Positions 42,918-51,548 of a stretch of DNA of 64,000 bases are shown piece by piece (the stretch's first letter is position 1; each line of letters begins with the position of its first letter). The notes beneath the pieces are model-generated. The model was given only the letters and a program-made list of their open reading frames with translations. It made no database searches and was not told the DNA's origin. The DNA is taken from NCBI GenBank assembly GCA_965267475.1, contig OZ254079.1, forward strand, positions 2,108,001-2,172,000, read 5' to 3'. The position numbers were made by a program, and so were the translations under genes. The stretch is from JBCBKU01 sp965267475 (GTDB lineage Bacteria; Pseudomonadota; Alphaproteobacteria; Rhodobacterales; Rhodobacteraceae).

Positions 42918-44117
42918 ATGACATCCGAAAGCTTACCCGTGGTCCGACTAAAACCAAAGGCTGATGCCCGGGCTATCCGGCATGGTGCCCCTTGGGTCTA
43001 TGCCGATGATTTGGTGCTCGACCGGCGGACCAAGGCGATACCGTCTGGCGCAGTGGTGCGGTTGGAAGATGGCAATCGCGCGCCGTTGGGTATTGCGGGG
43101 TTCAACCCTGGATCGAAAATCGCGGCGAGACTGCTTGACCGCGACATTGAGGCCGAGATCGATGTTGCTTGGTTCAAAGGGCGCATTGAGATGGCGTTGA
43201 GCCATCGCGAAAAGATCTACGCAGACCCTTATTTTCGTCTGATCCATGCAGAGGCGGACGGATTGCCCGGTGTCATCGTTGACAGGTTCGGCGACACGCT
43301 GTCGCTGCAACCCAATGCCGCCTGGGCGGAAGCTCGGCTGGATATGTTGGCTGAAGCGTTGGTGTCTGTCACAGGGGGGTCGACTGTTTTTAAGAATTCG
43401 GGCGGTCGGGCCCGGACCATTGAAGGCTTGGATGGCGACAGCAAGGTCTTGGTTGGAAAAGAACCCGATCTCATCCCGGTTCGAATGAACGGGGCCACCT
43501 ATATGGCGGACTTGATCGGCGGTCAGAAGACGGGGCTTTTCTTCGACCAGCGGCCCAATCACGCATTTGCGGCAGGGCTTTCCAAGGGTGGGCGCGTCCT
43601 GGATGTCTTTTCTCATGTGGGCGGGTTTGGTTTGGCTGCACTGGCGGCAGGTGCGTCCGAGGCCTTGGCGGTGGATGGATCCGAGGCGGCTTTGGATCTG
43701 GCCCGCAAGGGGGCGGAAATCTCAGGCGTGATCGATCGCTTTGCAATCGAGAGGGGGGATGCGTTTGCCGTGATGGAACGTCTGGATTCAGAGGCGCGAC
43801 GCTTTGATCTGGTCGTTGCGGATCCGCCTGCGTTTGCGCCGTCGAAGAAGGCGCTGGGGCCCGGCCTTCGCGCTTATGAACGCGTGGCCCGATTGGCGGC
43901 GAACCTCGTTGAAACCGGCGGATATCTGGTTCTCTGTTCCTGCTCTCACGCGGCGGATCTGGCGAAGTTTCGTGCGGCTTCGGTCCGGGGAGTGGGGCGG
44001 GCCGGGCGGCGGGCCCAATTGGTTCATGTGGGCCACGCTGGCCCGGATCATCCCGAACATCCCGCGCTTCCCGAAAGCAATTACCTCAAAGCGCTGTTTT
44101 TTCGGGTCGTCGCGTGA
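42918..44117 (+). CDS. RlmI-like class I rRNA methyltransferase
   Basis: 399-residue SAM-dependent methyltransferase with an N-terminal PUA domain (about residues 1-80, RLKPKADARAIRHGAPWVYADD), a central EEHEE-type region, and a C-terminal Rossmann domain (VLDVFSHVGGFGLAALAAGASEALAVDGS). The catalytic Cys motif is LVLCSCSHAADL. It resembles RlmI, which makes m5C in 23S rRNA; the precise target is not certain. The ATG at 42918 starts the conserved region. Its stop overlaps the PIN gene start (GTGA). Confidence 0.87.
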   Translation: MTSESLPVVRLKPKADARAIRHGAPWVYADDLVLDRRTKAIPSGAVVRLEDGNRAPLGIAGFNPGSKIAARLLDRDIEAEIDVAWFKGRIEMALSHREKIYADPYFRLIHAEADGLPGVIVDRFGDTLSLQPNAAWAEARLDMLAEALVSVTGGSTVFKNSGGRARTIEGLDGDSKVLVGKEPDLIPVRMNGATYMADLIGGQKTGLFFDQRPNHAFAAGLSKGGRVLDVFSHVGGFGLAALAAGASEALAVDGSEAALDLARKGAEISGVIDRFAIERGDAFAVMERLDSEARRFDLVVADPPAFAPSKKALGPGLRAYERVARLAANLVETGGYLVLCSCSHAADLAKFRAASVRGVGRAGRRAQLVHVGHAGPDHPEHPALPESNYLKALFFRVVA

Positions 44118-44650
44118 AGGTCCTTTTGGATGCCTGTGTTCTTTATCCGACCGTTATGCGGCGGATCCTGTTGGGGGTCGCGAAACAGGGGCATTATGAA
44201 CCGCTTTGGTCGGACCGCATCCTTGAGGAATGGGCCCGCGCCGTGGCCCGGGACGGCGAGGTGGCCGAGGCCAGTGTCAGAAGCGAAATAGCGGTTCTGA
44301 AAGCCACATGGCACTGCGCTTCCATCCAGCCAAGGGCAGGGGATCTGGCACGGTTGGTTCTTCCGGATCCGGATGACGTTCATGTGCTTGCTGCGGCGAT
44401 TGCGGGATCGGCCGACGGGATCCTGACTGTGAACGCCAAGGACTTTCCCCGCCGAACCCTGGCCGAGGAGGGCTTGGCCCGGCTTGATCCGGATCCTTTC
44501 CTGCTTCGGCTTTGGGAAGAAGCTCCGGACGCAGTCGGCGGCGTCGTGGCCGGGGTCCATCGAGACGCGCGTGAGGATGGGATCGACCTGGATCTGAGGG
44601 CACTCCTGAAGCGCGCGCGGTTGCCCCGGCTTGGCAAGGCTTTAAGCTGA
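44114..44650 (+). CDS. PIN-domain protein, RSP_2648 type
   Basis: 178-residue PIN nuclease-like protein. Asp residues of the metal site appear in VLLDACVLYP, LPDPDDVHVLAAAI and LTVNAKDFP, as in VapC toxins. The C-terminal 60 residues (DAVGGVVAGVHRDAREDGIDLDLRALLKRA) exceed a minimal VapC. There is no antitoxin gene beside it. The start is a GTG overlapping the methyltransferase stop, so it is made with an RNA-modifying enzyme. It may be an RNA-processing nuclease more than a toxin; that is inference. Confidence 0.83.
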   Translation: MKVLLDACVLYPTVMRRILLGVAKQGHYEPLWSDRILEEWARAVARDGEVAEASVRSEIAVLKATWHCASIQPRAGDLARLVLPDPDDVHVLAAAIAGSADGILTVNAKDFPRRTLAEEGLARLDPDPFLLRLWEEAPDAVGGVVAGVHRDAREDGIDLDLRALLKRARLPRLGKALS

Positions 44651-44705
44651 AGCCCTTTTTTCCGAAACGCCCGCCCGCCCACCCCGTTCTGCAAAAAAGG
44701 GCTTC
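44649..44705. terminator. Long inverted repeat between convergent PIN and M48 genes
   Basis: Arms GAAGCCCTTTTTT (44649-44661) and AAAAAAGGGCTTC (44693-44705) are perfectly complementary over 13 bases around a C-rich 31-base spacer. A smaller stem GGCTT/AAGCC at the very end of the PIN gene is followed by CTTTTTT, giving a rightward intrinsic terminator. The larger fold could stop transcription from both sides. Confidence 0.65.
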
Positions 44706-44745
44706 GGCGGTGTTCCTTGAAATGATTGGCGCTGCGAAGGCGGAT

Positions 44746-45441
44746 TTATCTGGCCGGTTCCGACGTCCAGCGCGTCTCCAGCGCTTCGATGGCCTTGATC
44801 CGTTCTTCGGTCTTCGGATGGCTCATAAGCCAGGCCGGCGCGGCCCCGGCGCGGGACTTCGTGAGCTTTTCCAGTTTGCGGAAGAGCGACTTTTGCGGCT
44901 CGGTCCCGATCCCGGCCTTGGTTAGCAAAGCTGCGGCATAGGCATCGGCCTCGTATTCATCTGAACGCGACAGGCGCGCTGCCAGAAGCGTGGTCAGCGC
45001 GTTGGCGATATAGATCCCGATTCCGGGGAGAAAGCGCGACAGGATCATCGCCATGGCCGTCCTCAGCGCGTTTTGGCCGGAGAAGTCGATCATCCGACGG
45101 CGCGAATGGCCAAGCGCGACATGGCCAAGCTCATGCGCGATAACGCTGGCCATCTCATCCCCAGAAACCTCGCCCTGGCGGTACTTGTTGAAGAACCCGC
45201 GGGTGATGAAGATCCGCCCATCAGGAGCCGCAAGGCCATTGACCGGGTCGATTTCGTAGATATGAACGCGGATCCGGTCGAGGTCCAAGGCTCCGGCCAT
45301 GCGGTCCGTCAGGACTTTCAGGATGGGATCGGCCAATTCCGTCGACTGTGCATCAAGCGTCCGCGCGGTCCTCCAGGCGGAAAACCGGTACATTACCAGC
45401 GCATACAGGATCGCCAGGAAAATCGGGGTGAACTTGAGCAT
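44746..45441 (-). CDS. M48 family membrane metallopeptidase
   Basis: 231-residue zinc protease with an N-terminal membrane segment (FTPIFLAILYALVMYRF), the HELGH motif at 103-107 and the third ligand Glu in RSDEYEADAYA. The catalytic domain is like those of HtpX/YcaL-type enzymes and is probably periplasmic. Likely role is envelope protein quality control. The gene stands alone between the PIN gene and the glycosyltransferases. Confidence 0.9.
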   Translation of the reverse strand: MLKFTPIFLAILYALVMYRFSAWRTARTLDAQSTELADPILKVLTDRMAGALDLDRIRVHIYEIDPVNGLAAPDGRIFITRGFFNKYRQGEVSGDEMASVIAHELGHVALGHSRRRMIDFSGQNALRTAMAMILSRFLPGIGIYIANALTTLLAARLSRSDEYEADAYAAALLTKAGIGTEPQKSLFRKLEKLTKSRAGAAPAWLMSHPKTEERIKAIEALETRWTSEPAR

Positions 45442-45494
45442 ACCTCAAATATGGTCGCTTTGCCGCGTCAGGCAATGGTGAGGTGGCAAACTTG

Positions 45495-46784
45495 CTAGCT
45501 GAGGCGGACGCCTTCGATCGCGGTCTCGTAAATCTGTCGATAGGCTTTGCCGACAACATCATAGGAATAGCCTGTGACGGCACGGTGCCTGGCCGCTTGC
45601 GCCAATGGCGACGGGACACCAGAGTTGGCGCTTTGGCGGTGAGCCAATTCTTGTTCCAAAACGCTGCGGATGCCCTGCGCCAGATCAGACGTGTCGAAGG
45701 CGCGCGCAAGATAGCCGGGACAGTCAGGTCCAAGCACGGTGGCCACGCCAGTTCCCTCGAACGCGACGACAGGCGTGCCGCAGGCAAGCGCTTCGGACGC
45801 GGTTTGGGCAAAATTTTCAAGCCGCGAGGGCACCACCATGACGTCTGCGGCTGCATAAATGTCGCGAAGCGTCGCGGTGTCGTCTGTCCAGCCGGTATGA
45901 TGCAACGGGATCCCGTGGATCGCTGGCTCGGCGTTTCGATCTCCTCCGAAAACGAGCCCAAGGACGGGTTTGCCATCGACGCCCAGTTCCGCAAGTGCGC
46001 CTAACAAAAGGTCATAGCCTTTGCGCGGATCGTTCGTGGCGTTCTGTGCGCCAAAGGAAATGATCTGACGTGACGGGTCAATTCCCAGCCTTCGACATGC
46101 TTCTTGCCGGTCCAATGGACGCCAGGCCTCGGTGTCGACCGGGATCGGCACCCTGTGGACGGGCCAACCCTGCATGACAACGCTGTTCTCAACCTGTGTG
46201 GCCATCCAATCGGTGGGTGCAATTATGTGGATTGCATTCTTCCAGAGATGCAGTTTTTGCCTTAGAACACGGCGCTCGATCCAGCCCATGGCGGCCATGG
46301 CCTGAGGCGCCCCGTTCGAGAAGAACGCGTCAAAACGCTCTGCATCCACATAGTGGTCGGTGCCGCAGAAAGCCCACATGTCATGAAGCGTCCAGATCAC
46401 GGGGCCCGGAAGGCGCCCGATATCGGACACCGACATCATATCATCGCCCACCCAGTGCAAATGCGTGATCGTGTCCGGTTGCCGCAGGTCTTCCCGTTCA
46501 GAGAACGAAGATGCGAAAAGCCCGAACGACCGATGGACCTCTTTCCGTTCTCCCCTGGCCGGTTCGAGTTTCTTGAGCGTCTTGGCAAAACGGCGGCGAA
46601 GCTTGCGGCCAAAACGCGAATAAACCTCTTCCACGTTGGTGTCGTCCGTGCCCTTTTCGGCGACAAGAACTTTGCTTTCGATGCTCTGGTTAAGGACGCA
46701 TTGATGGATCCGCATAGCTGCGTGAAAGGCGCCGCCCCGGGTATCGCTGTAGCTTAGATGCCTGACCCGCATTAAGCGAACCAC
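45495..46784 (-). CDS. Glycosyltransferase family 4 protein
   Basis: 429-residue GT-B glycosyltransferase. The N-terminal half has an HLHWVGDDMMSVSDIGRL-like acceptor region, and the C-terminal half has the GT4 donor-binding signature (DVMVVPSRLENFAQTASEALACGTPVVAFEGTG) with the EX7E arrangement. It probably adds a sugar to a surface polysaccharide. It overlaps the upstream glycosyltransferase gene by 13 bases, so the two act together or in sequence. Confidence 0.88.
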   Translation of the reverse strand: MVRLMRVRHLSYSDTRGGAFHAAMRIHQCVLNQSIESKVLVAEKGTDDTNVEEVYSRFGRKLRRRFAKTLKKLEPARGERKEVHRSFGLFASSFSEREDLRQPDTITHLHWVGDDMMSVSDIGRLPGPVIWTLHDMWAFCGTDHYVDAERFDAFFSNGAPQAMAAMGWIERRVLRQKLHLWKNAIHIIAPTDWMATQVENSVVMQGWPVHRVPIPVDTEAWRPLDRQEACRRLGIDPSRQIISFGAQNATNDPRKGYDLLLGALAELGVDGKPVLGLVFGGDRNAEPAIHGIPLHHTGWTDDTATLRDIYAAADVMVVPSRLENFAQTASEALACGTPVVAFEGTGVATVLGPDCPGYLARAFDTSDLAQGIRSVLEQELAHRQSANSGVPSPLAQAARHRAVTGYSYDVVGKAYRQIYETAIEGVRLS

Positions 46785-47686
46785 TGCCGGACAGTCGTTT
46801 TCGCACGATTGCTTAGGCGCTTGCCTGGGCTTAAGCCATTCTTGTGTATGAAATGTGCGCGAATAGCCTCGAGCGCTTCTTCGTGTTCAACGATTACATC
46901 GGACAAATTTAAGTCCGCCTGTTCGGCAAGTTGCGACTGTGGCACGGCTGCGTCCGCACCGAAATGGGTTCCACTGCCATCCATTCCAATGTTCCGCGTA
47001 AGTGACGTCAGCGGATTCAGACAGAGACCTCCATTCTCAAATATTGTGGCGTTCCAAAAGCAGGCCCATGTTTTGATCGCGCCCTGGTGGTTCTTTCGGA
47101 TCTGCCGCCAGAAATCGGGTTCTGCTCCATTCAGCGTGAACGCGTCAACCTGGCCTGCACGCCAGCCGCTTACCCGGGGTTCGGGGTTGGCGTCGAAGCG
47201 GCGCCAACGATCCGCCCATGATGCCCATCCCCAGCAATTCATCGTCCGGAAGAAAAACGTATCCGGCAACCCTTCGGTCGGGATGGGATAATTCCAGCCA
47301 GAAATATGCCAGACCTTCGGGGCATCGCGATAATGGTCGAGCGCGCGGTTCATGAAAGTCAGAAAGGCCGGGCTGGTCAGAATGTCGTCCTCGACCACAA
47401 TGGCCGATCCGCGCGCCTCCATGACCTCGGTCACCCCTTCGATGATATTGACCCGCAGGCCCACGTTTTCATCGCGCGCCCGAACCGTCACCGACCGAAA
47501 CCCTTGGATGTCGCTGGCCAGAGCGCGGACCGCGTCGGTTCCCGGGCGGTCGCCTTCGTGGCGCGGACCGTCGGCGAAAACGAAAAGATCGGTCTGATCC
47601 GCAAGCGGGTTTGCCGCCAATGCCTCCAGGGTCCTGGTCATGTGATCCGGACGATTGAAGGCGATCAAGGCAACGGGCGCTGGCAT
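46772..47686 (-). CDS. Glycosyltransferase (GT-A fold, family 2-like)
   Basis: 304-residue protein starting APVALIAFNRPDHMTRTLEALAANPLADQTDLFVFADG, followed by AIVVEDDILTSPAFLTFMNRAL in which EDD is the metal-binding DxD-like motif. The stretch FFRTMNCWGWASWADRWRRFD is typical of a subgroup found in polysaccharide clusters. Donor and acceptor are unknown. No transmembrane segment is evident. Confidence 0.85.
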   Translation of the reverse strand: MPAPVALIAFNRPDHMTRTLEALAANPLADQTDLFVFADGPRHEGDRPGTDAVRALASDIQGFRSVTVRARDENVGLRVNIIEGVTEVMEARGSAIVVEDDILTSPAFLTFMNRALDHYRDAPKVWHISGWNYPIPTEGLPDTFFFRTMNCWGWASWADRWRRFDANPEPRVSGWRAGQVDAFTLNGAEPDFWRQIRKNHQGAIKTWACFWNATIFENGGLCLNPLTSLTRNIGMDGSGTHFGADAAVPQSQLAEQADLNLSDVIVEHEEALEAIRAHFIHKNGLSPGKRLSNRAKTTVRQWFA

Positions 47687-47744
47687 GCGCGCGTCCTAAA
47701 TTGGAACGGGTTCGATGTCTATTCACTCATCGCGGAATGCGCGA

Positions 47745-48932
47745 TCAGTCACCGAGAACCTTCATCCCACGCGTGAGCCCGTCCAAGGTCATGGGCACCA
47801 TGGCGTCGGGACCGAAAATGTCCCGGACCATGGCGATCGACTGGGTGTAGTCCCAATACTTTTCTTTCACCGGATTGATCCAAAGATGTGCGGGCCACTG
47901 ATCGCGGGCCCGGGCCAGCCAGACCTCGCCCGCTTCCTCATTCCAATGCTCATTTGCACCGCCCCGCATGACCACCTCATAGGGCGACATAGACGCGTCG
48001 CCCACGAAGATGCACTTATAGTCGGGCCCATATTTGCGAAGGATGTCCCAGGTCGGGATCTGTTCGGTCCAGCGGCGTCGATTGTCGCGCCAAACGCCTT
48101 CGTACAGGCAGTTGTGAAAGTAGAAATGCTCGAAATGCTTGAACTCGGCCCGCGCGGCCGAGAACAGTTCATCGACGAGCTTCACATGCGGATCCATGGA
48201 GCCGCCAACGTCCAGGAACAATAGAACGCGCACGGCATTGCGGCGTTCGGGGCGTGTTTTCACATCTAGATAGCCTTGTTCGGCGGTCGATCGGATTGTG
48301 CCGTTCAGATCAAGCTCTTCCTCGGCGCCGTCGCGGGCCCAGCGGCGGAGCCGCTTTAGCGCCACTTTGATGTTGCGGGTCCCAAGTTCGACCGTGTCAT
48401 CGAAATTCCGGAATTCGCGCCGATCCCAAACTTTCACCGCGCGCTGGTGCCGGCTTTCGGACTGGCCGATCCGTACGCCTTCCGGATTGTATCCATAGGC
48501 GCCGAACGGTGACGTACCGGCCGTTCCAATCCATTTCGACCCGCCCTGATGGCGCTTTTCCTGTTCGCTCAGGCGTTGCTTAAGCGCCTCCATCAAGGCG
48601 TCCAAGCCTCCTATGGCCTCGATCTCGGCCATTTCGGCATCGGTCAGGTGCTTCTCGGTCAGTTTCCGAAGCCAGTCCTCTGGCAGATCCACCTGCTCGA
48701 TCAGATCCGCCAAGTGCCGTGCCTCAAGTCCGTCGAAGGTCGCGGCGAAGGCTTGATCGAACCGGTCGATGTTGCGTTCGTCCTTCACCAGCGCGGTGCG
48801 GGCGAGGAAATAGAACCCTTCAACATCATAAGTCGCCAAACCACGCTTAACACCTTCAAGAAACACGAGAAACTCGCGCAGTGAAACCGGAACGCGGTGC
48901 GCTTTCAGATGGCTGAAGAACGGAAGGAACAT
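47745..48932 (-). CDS. CoxE-like VWA domain protein
   Basis: 395-residue protein of the CoxE/COG3825 group with a C-terminal von Willebrand A domain. The metal site reads FLDVGGSMDPHVK, so the second position of the DxSxS motif is Gly. N-terminal residues 1-120 are helical (FFSHLKAHRVPVSLREFLVFLEGVKRGLATYDVEGFYFLAR). Such proteins usually pair with a MoxR AAA+ ATPase for metal-centre insertion or complex assembly; none is adjacent here. Possible partners may be encoded elsewhere. Confidence 0.87.
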   Translation of the reverse strand: MFLPFFSHLKAHRVPVSLREFLVFLEGVKRGLATYDVEGFYFLARTALVKDERNIDRFDQAFAATFDGLEARHLADLIEQVDLPEDWLRKLTEKHLTDAEMAEIEAIGGLDALMEALKQRLSEQEKRHQGGSKWIGTAGTSPFGAYGYNPEGVRIGQSESRHQRAVKVWDRREFRNFDDTVELGTRNIKVALKRLRRWARDGAEEELDLNGTIRSTAEQGYLDVKTRPERRNAVRVLLFLDVGGSMDPHVKLVDELFSAARAEFKHFEHFYFHNCLYEGVWRDNRRRWTEQIPTWDILRKYGPDYKCIFVGDASMSPYEVVMRGGANEHWNEEAGEVWLARARDQWPAHLWINPVKEKYWDYTQSIAMVRDIFGPDAMVPMTLDGLTRGMKVLGD

Positions 48933-48988
48933 GGGTCAGGACCAGATGGTTCGCGCCAGTTTCGCGCACCCGGTCCTTCTGTGGAAGT

Positions 48989-49588
48989 CTAAAATTCGAC
49001 AGATATCGCGTTTGGCTTCAGATCGGCAATGATCGGGCGTCCGATCCTGCGGCCGGCTTCTGGGGCCAGGGCGAAATGGACATTGGCCGATGTCACTTCG
49101 ACTTCTGCCGCCGGGTTGGCCAGAATTTCCCAAAGTCCCGCTTCGATCTTCAGTTTGTCCGCCGCACCCAGAAGGTGCCACCTGTCCGCGGTTTTGAGGA
49201 TCGTGATCCGGCCGCCCCAGGGCATCGCGCTTTCCAGGCATTGCAGAAGCAGGAAGGCCAGCTTGACCTCAGGACGCGCCAAGTCACCGCGAGGTTGCCA
49301 GTCAATCTCAAGTCGTCCGCCTTTGGTCATGTCACGGATCGTGCTGACGATCTCTTCGCGCCCAAGAAGCTGGGTGCTGCTGGCGGCGCCAAAAGCGACG
49401 CGGAAGAACCGGATGCGCGCGCTCGCGTTCTCAACGCTTTCCGAGATCAAGGCAATCTCGGGCGCGGCGGAAATACCTGCCATGCTAAGAAGTTCGACGC
49501 CGTTGCCAATGGCGCCAAGCGGGCTGATCAGATCGTGGCAGATACGCGACCCAAGAAGTGCGTTAAGGTCGCGGGAATCGATAGACAT
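48989..49588 (-). CDS. chpT: Histidine phosphotransferase ChpT
   Basis: 199-residue phosphotransfer protein that passes phosphate from the hybrid kinase CckA to CtrA (and CpdR) in alphaproteobacteria. The phosphoacceptor is H18 in the motif SRICHDLISPLGAIGNGVELL. A degenerate ATPase-like domain follows that lacks the G-boxes, as in known ChpT. It implies a CckA-ChpT-CtrA relay in this organism. The gene is divergent from the DUF3553 gene. Confidence 0.93.
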   Translation of the reverse strand: MSIDSRDLNALLGSRICHDLISPLGAIGNGVELLSMAGISAAPEIALISESVENASARIRFFRVAFGAASSTQLLGREEIVSTIRDMTKGGRLEIDWQPRGDLARPEVKLAFLLLQCLESAMPWGGRITILKTADRWHLLGAADKLKIEAGLWEILANPAAEVEVTSANVHFALAPEAGRRIGRPIIADLKPNAISVEF

Positions 49589-49617
49589 CGGATAGACCTT
49601 TCCGGGAGAGAGACACC

Positions 49618-49800
49618 ATGGAAGACATGTCGGCTTTGCTGGAGCCGGGGATGCTGGTTCGCCATCCGACCGAGGACGGTTGGGGGCTGGGCCAGGTCCA
49701 ATCGAACAGTGCTGGAAAGATCACAGTCAACTTCGAACACCGGGGAAAAGTGGTGATCGAAAGCAAAGAAGTGGCGCTAATCATGGTACATGACATGTGA
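49618..49800 (+). CDS. DUF3553 small protein
   Basis: 60-residue protein with the DUF3553 pattern GMLVRHPTEDGWGLGQVQSNSAGKITVNFEHRGKVVI, a single small SH3-like beta domain similar to those found at the ends of UvrD-type helicases. GGGAGAG precedes the ATG. It is likely a nucleic-acid or protein-binding module; the role is unknown. The 144 bases to olsB show no further gene. Confidence 0.85.
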   Translation: MEDMSALLEPGMLVRHPTEDGWGLGQVQSNSAGKITVNFEHRGKVVIESKEVALIMVHDM

Positions 49801-49944
49801 CGTTCAACCATTGATCTAACTACCGGAATAGTCTCAACCCAAGCGTGTGTCAAACGATCCACTGTATTATCCACAAGTGCGTCCGTTGCTTTCTCTCAGC
49901 CGGATCCGTAAAAATCGGCCACCTAGCAGGACGACCCGACCAGC

Positions 49945-50721
49945 ATGATCGCCGAAGATCCCAATTTGACCCTCCGTCTGGCTCAGGACGACCGCGACAG
50001 GCGTGCCGCAGAACGGTTACGATATCGTGTCTTTGTCGAGGAACTGGGCGGCGACGGCGACTTGGTCGACCATGATGCCGGGTTGGAACGTGATCGGTTT
50101 GATCCGTTTTTTGACCATCTCATCCTGGTGGACCGTCGCCTGGAAACCTCCGGCGAAGATTATGTGATCGGGGTCTATCGGCTCATGCGTCTCGATCAGG
50201 CGGCGAGGGCTGGGCAGTTCTATTCCGAGGACGAATATGACCTTGCGGCGCTTCGGGCCACGGGTCGGCCTATCCTCGAACTTGGCCGATCCTGCGTTGC
50301 GCCTGCCTATCGGGGTGGCATGGCCATGTACCAGCTTTGGTGGGCGCTTGCGGATTATGTGGACCGTCACGGGATCGGGATCCTGTTTGGTGTGGCCAGC
50401 TTTCACGGCACGGATATCGAGGCTTTGGCTGAGCCGTTGGCGCACCTTCACCATAACCACCTGGCGCCGCACGAGCTTCGAGCCCGGGTGCGGGACGAGC
50501 ACTTTCAAACCATGGATCTGATGCCCAAGGATCAAATCGATCGGGCGCGCGCGATGCGGGCGATCCCACCCTTGATCAAATCCTATCTCAAACTTGGCGG
50601 CTATGTGGGCGAGGGCGCTTTTGTGGATCGCCCGTTCAACACAACAGACGTATTTCTGGTCATGGACACGGCAGCCATGAGTGCGGCCGGTCGGAAGCGC
50701 TTTCACAGGGATGTCGCGTGA
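49945..50721 (+). CDS. olsB: Ornithine acyl-ACP N-acyltransferase OlsB
   Basis: GNAT-fold enzyme that attaches a 3-hydroxyacyl chain to the alpha-amino group of ornithine, giving lyso-ornithine lipid. The 258-residue product shows the family landmarks ERLRYRVFVEELGGDG, FDHLILVD, VIGVYRLMRLDQA and LELGRSCVAPAYRGGMAMYQLWWAL. Its stop overlaps the GTG of olsA (GTGA), confirming the pathway pair. Ornithine lipids are phosphorus-free membrane lipids, often made under phosphate limitation. Confidence 0.92.
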   Translation: MIAEDPNLTLRLAQDDRDRRAAERLRYRVFVEELGGDGDLVDHDAGLERDRFDPFFDHLILVDRRLETSGEDYVIGVYRLMRLDQAARAGQFYSEDEYDLAALRATGRPILELGRSCVAPAYRGGMAMYQLWWALADYVDRHGIGILFGVASFHGTDIEALAEPLAHLHHNHLAPHELRARVRDEHFQTMDLMPKDQIDRARAMRAIPPLIKSYLKLGGYVGEGAFVDRPFNTTDVFLVMDTAAMSAAGRKRFHRDVA

Positions 50722-51548
50722 GCCGGACCTGGCGTGCGGAAGACGAACCGGATGCTGTCGCCCTTGGGTTGGGCGGTGTGGTTCGCTGTGCTGTCAAGAT
50801 CGTGCCCCTGGTCGCCGTCGTATTCGGCGGGTTGGCGGTTCATACGCTGCTGCGGGTTCTGGAGGCTCCGATCTTCGGCACAAGACGGCCATGGACGCCT
50901 AATGTAACGCGTTGGGTCTGCCGCTGGTCATTGCGCATCATCGGATTGGGCATGTCGGTCGAAGGGCGACCCTTGCCCGGAGCCGGGGCGATGGTGGCCA
51001 ATCACGGGTCATGGCTGGACATCTTTGTTCTGAACGCGGCGACGCCCCTTTACTTCGTCTCGAAGTCCGAGGTCGCCAATTGGCCGGGGATCGGATGGCT
51101 GGCCCGCGCCACTGGCACCATGTTCATTGCTCGCGAAACCAAGTCCGCTCGGGTGCAGACCGATCTTATGTCGGACCGGTTGGCCGCTGGCCAAAAGCTC
51201 TGTTTCTTTCCGGAAGGAACCTCGACAGATTCAAGGCGCGTTTTGCAATTCAATTCAACGTTGTTTCAGGCGTTCTTCAAGCAAGAGGCCGCCGTTTCAA
51301 TTCAGCCGGTCACCGTGGTTTACCATCCGCCAGATGGCGCCACGGACCCCCGGTTTTACGGCTGGTGGGGCGGCATGACATTCGGCGGGCATCTGGTGAA
51401 GGTGCTTTCGGCCCCACTTCAGGGCCGCGTCGAAGTCATCTTGCATGACCCTTTGCAATCGGACGCTTTTCCTGATCGAAAGGCTTTGGCCCGCGCTGCC
51501 GGTGAAACTGTGGCCAAGACCCATGCGGCGCGTTTGACCGCAATTTAA
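50718..51548 (+). CDS. olsA: Lyso-ornithine lipid O-acyltransferase OlsA
   Basis: PlsC-family acyltransferase that adds the second chain to lyso-ornithine lipid. The 276-residue protein starts at GTG, has membrane segments near residues 20-45, and the acyltransferase motifs NHGSWLD (HX4D, His 96 and Asp 101) and FFPEGTSTDSRRVL. The last four bases overlap the end of the convergent ThiE-like gene. Confidence 0.92.
   Translation: MSRTWRAEDEPDAVALGLGGVVRCAVKIVPLVAVVFGGLAVHTLLRVLEAPIFGTRRPWTPNVTRWVCRWSLRIIGLGMSVEGRPLPGAGAMVANHGSWLDIFVLNAATPLYFVSKSEVANWPGIGWLARATGTMFIARETKSARVQTDLMSDRLAAGQKLCFFPEGTSTDSRRVLQFNSTLFQAFFKQEAAVSIQPVTVVYHPPDGATDPRFYGWWGGMTFGGHLVKVLSAPLQGRVEVILHDPLQSDAFPDRKALARAAGETVAKTHAARLTAI

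Noticed and set aside
44114..44650. A complete VapBC toxin-antitoxin pair
   Set aside because: The upstream overlapping gene is a full methyltransferase and no small antitoxin-like frame is adjacent.
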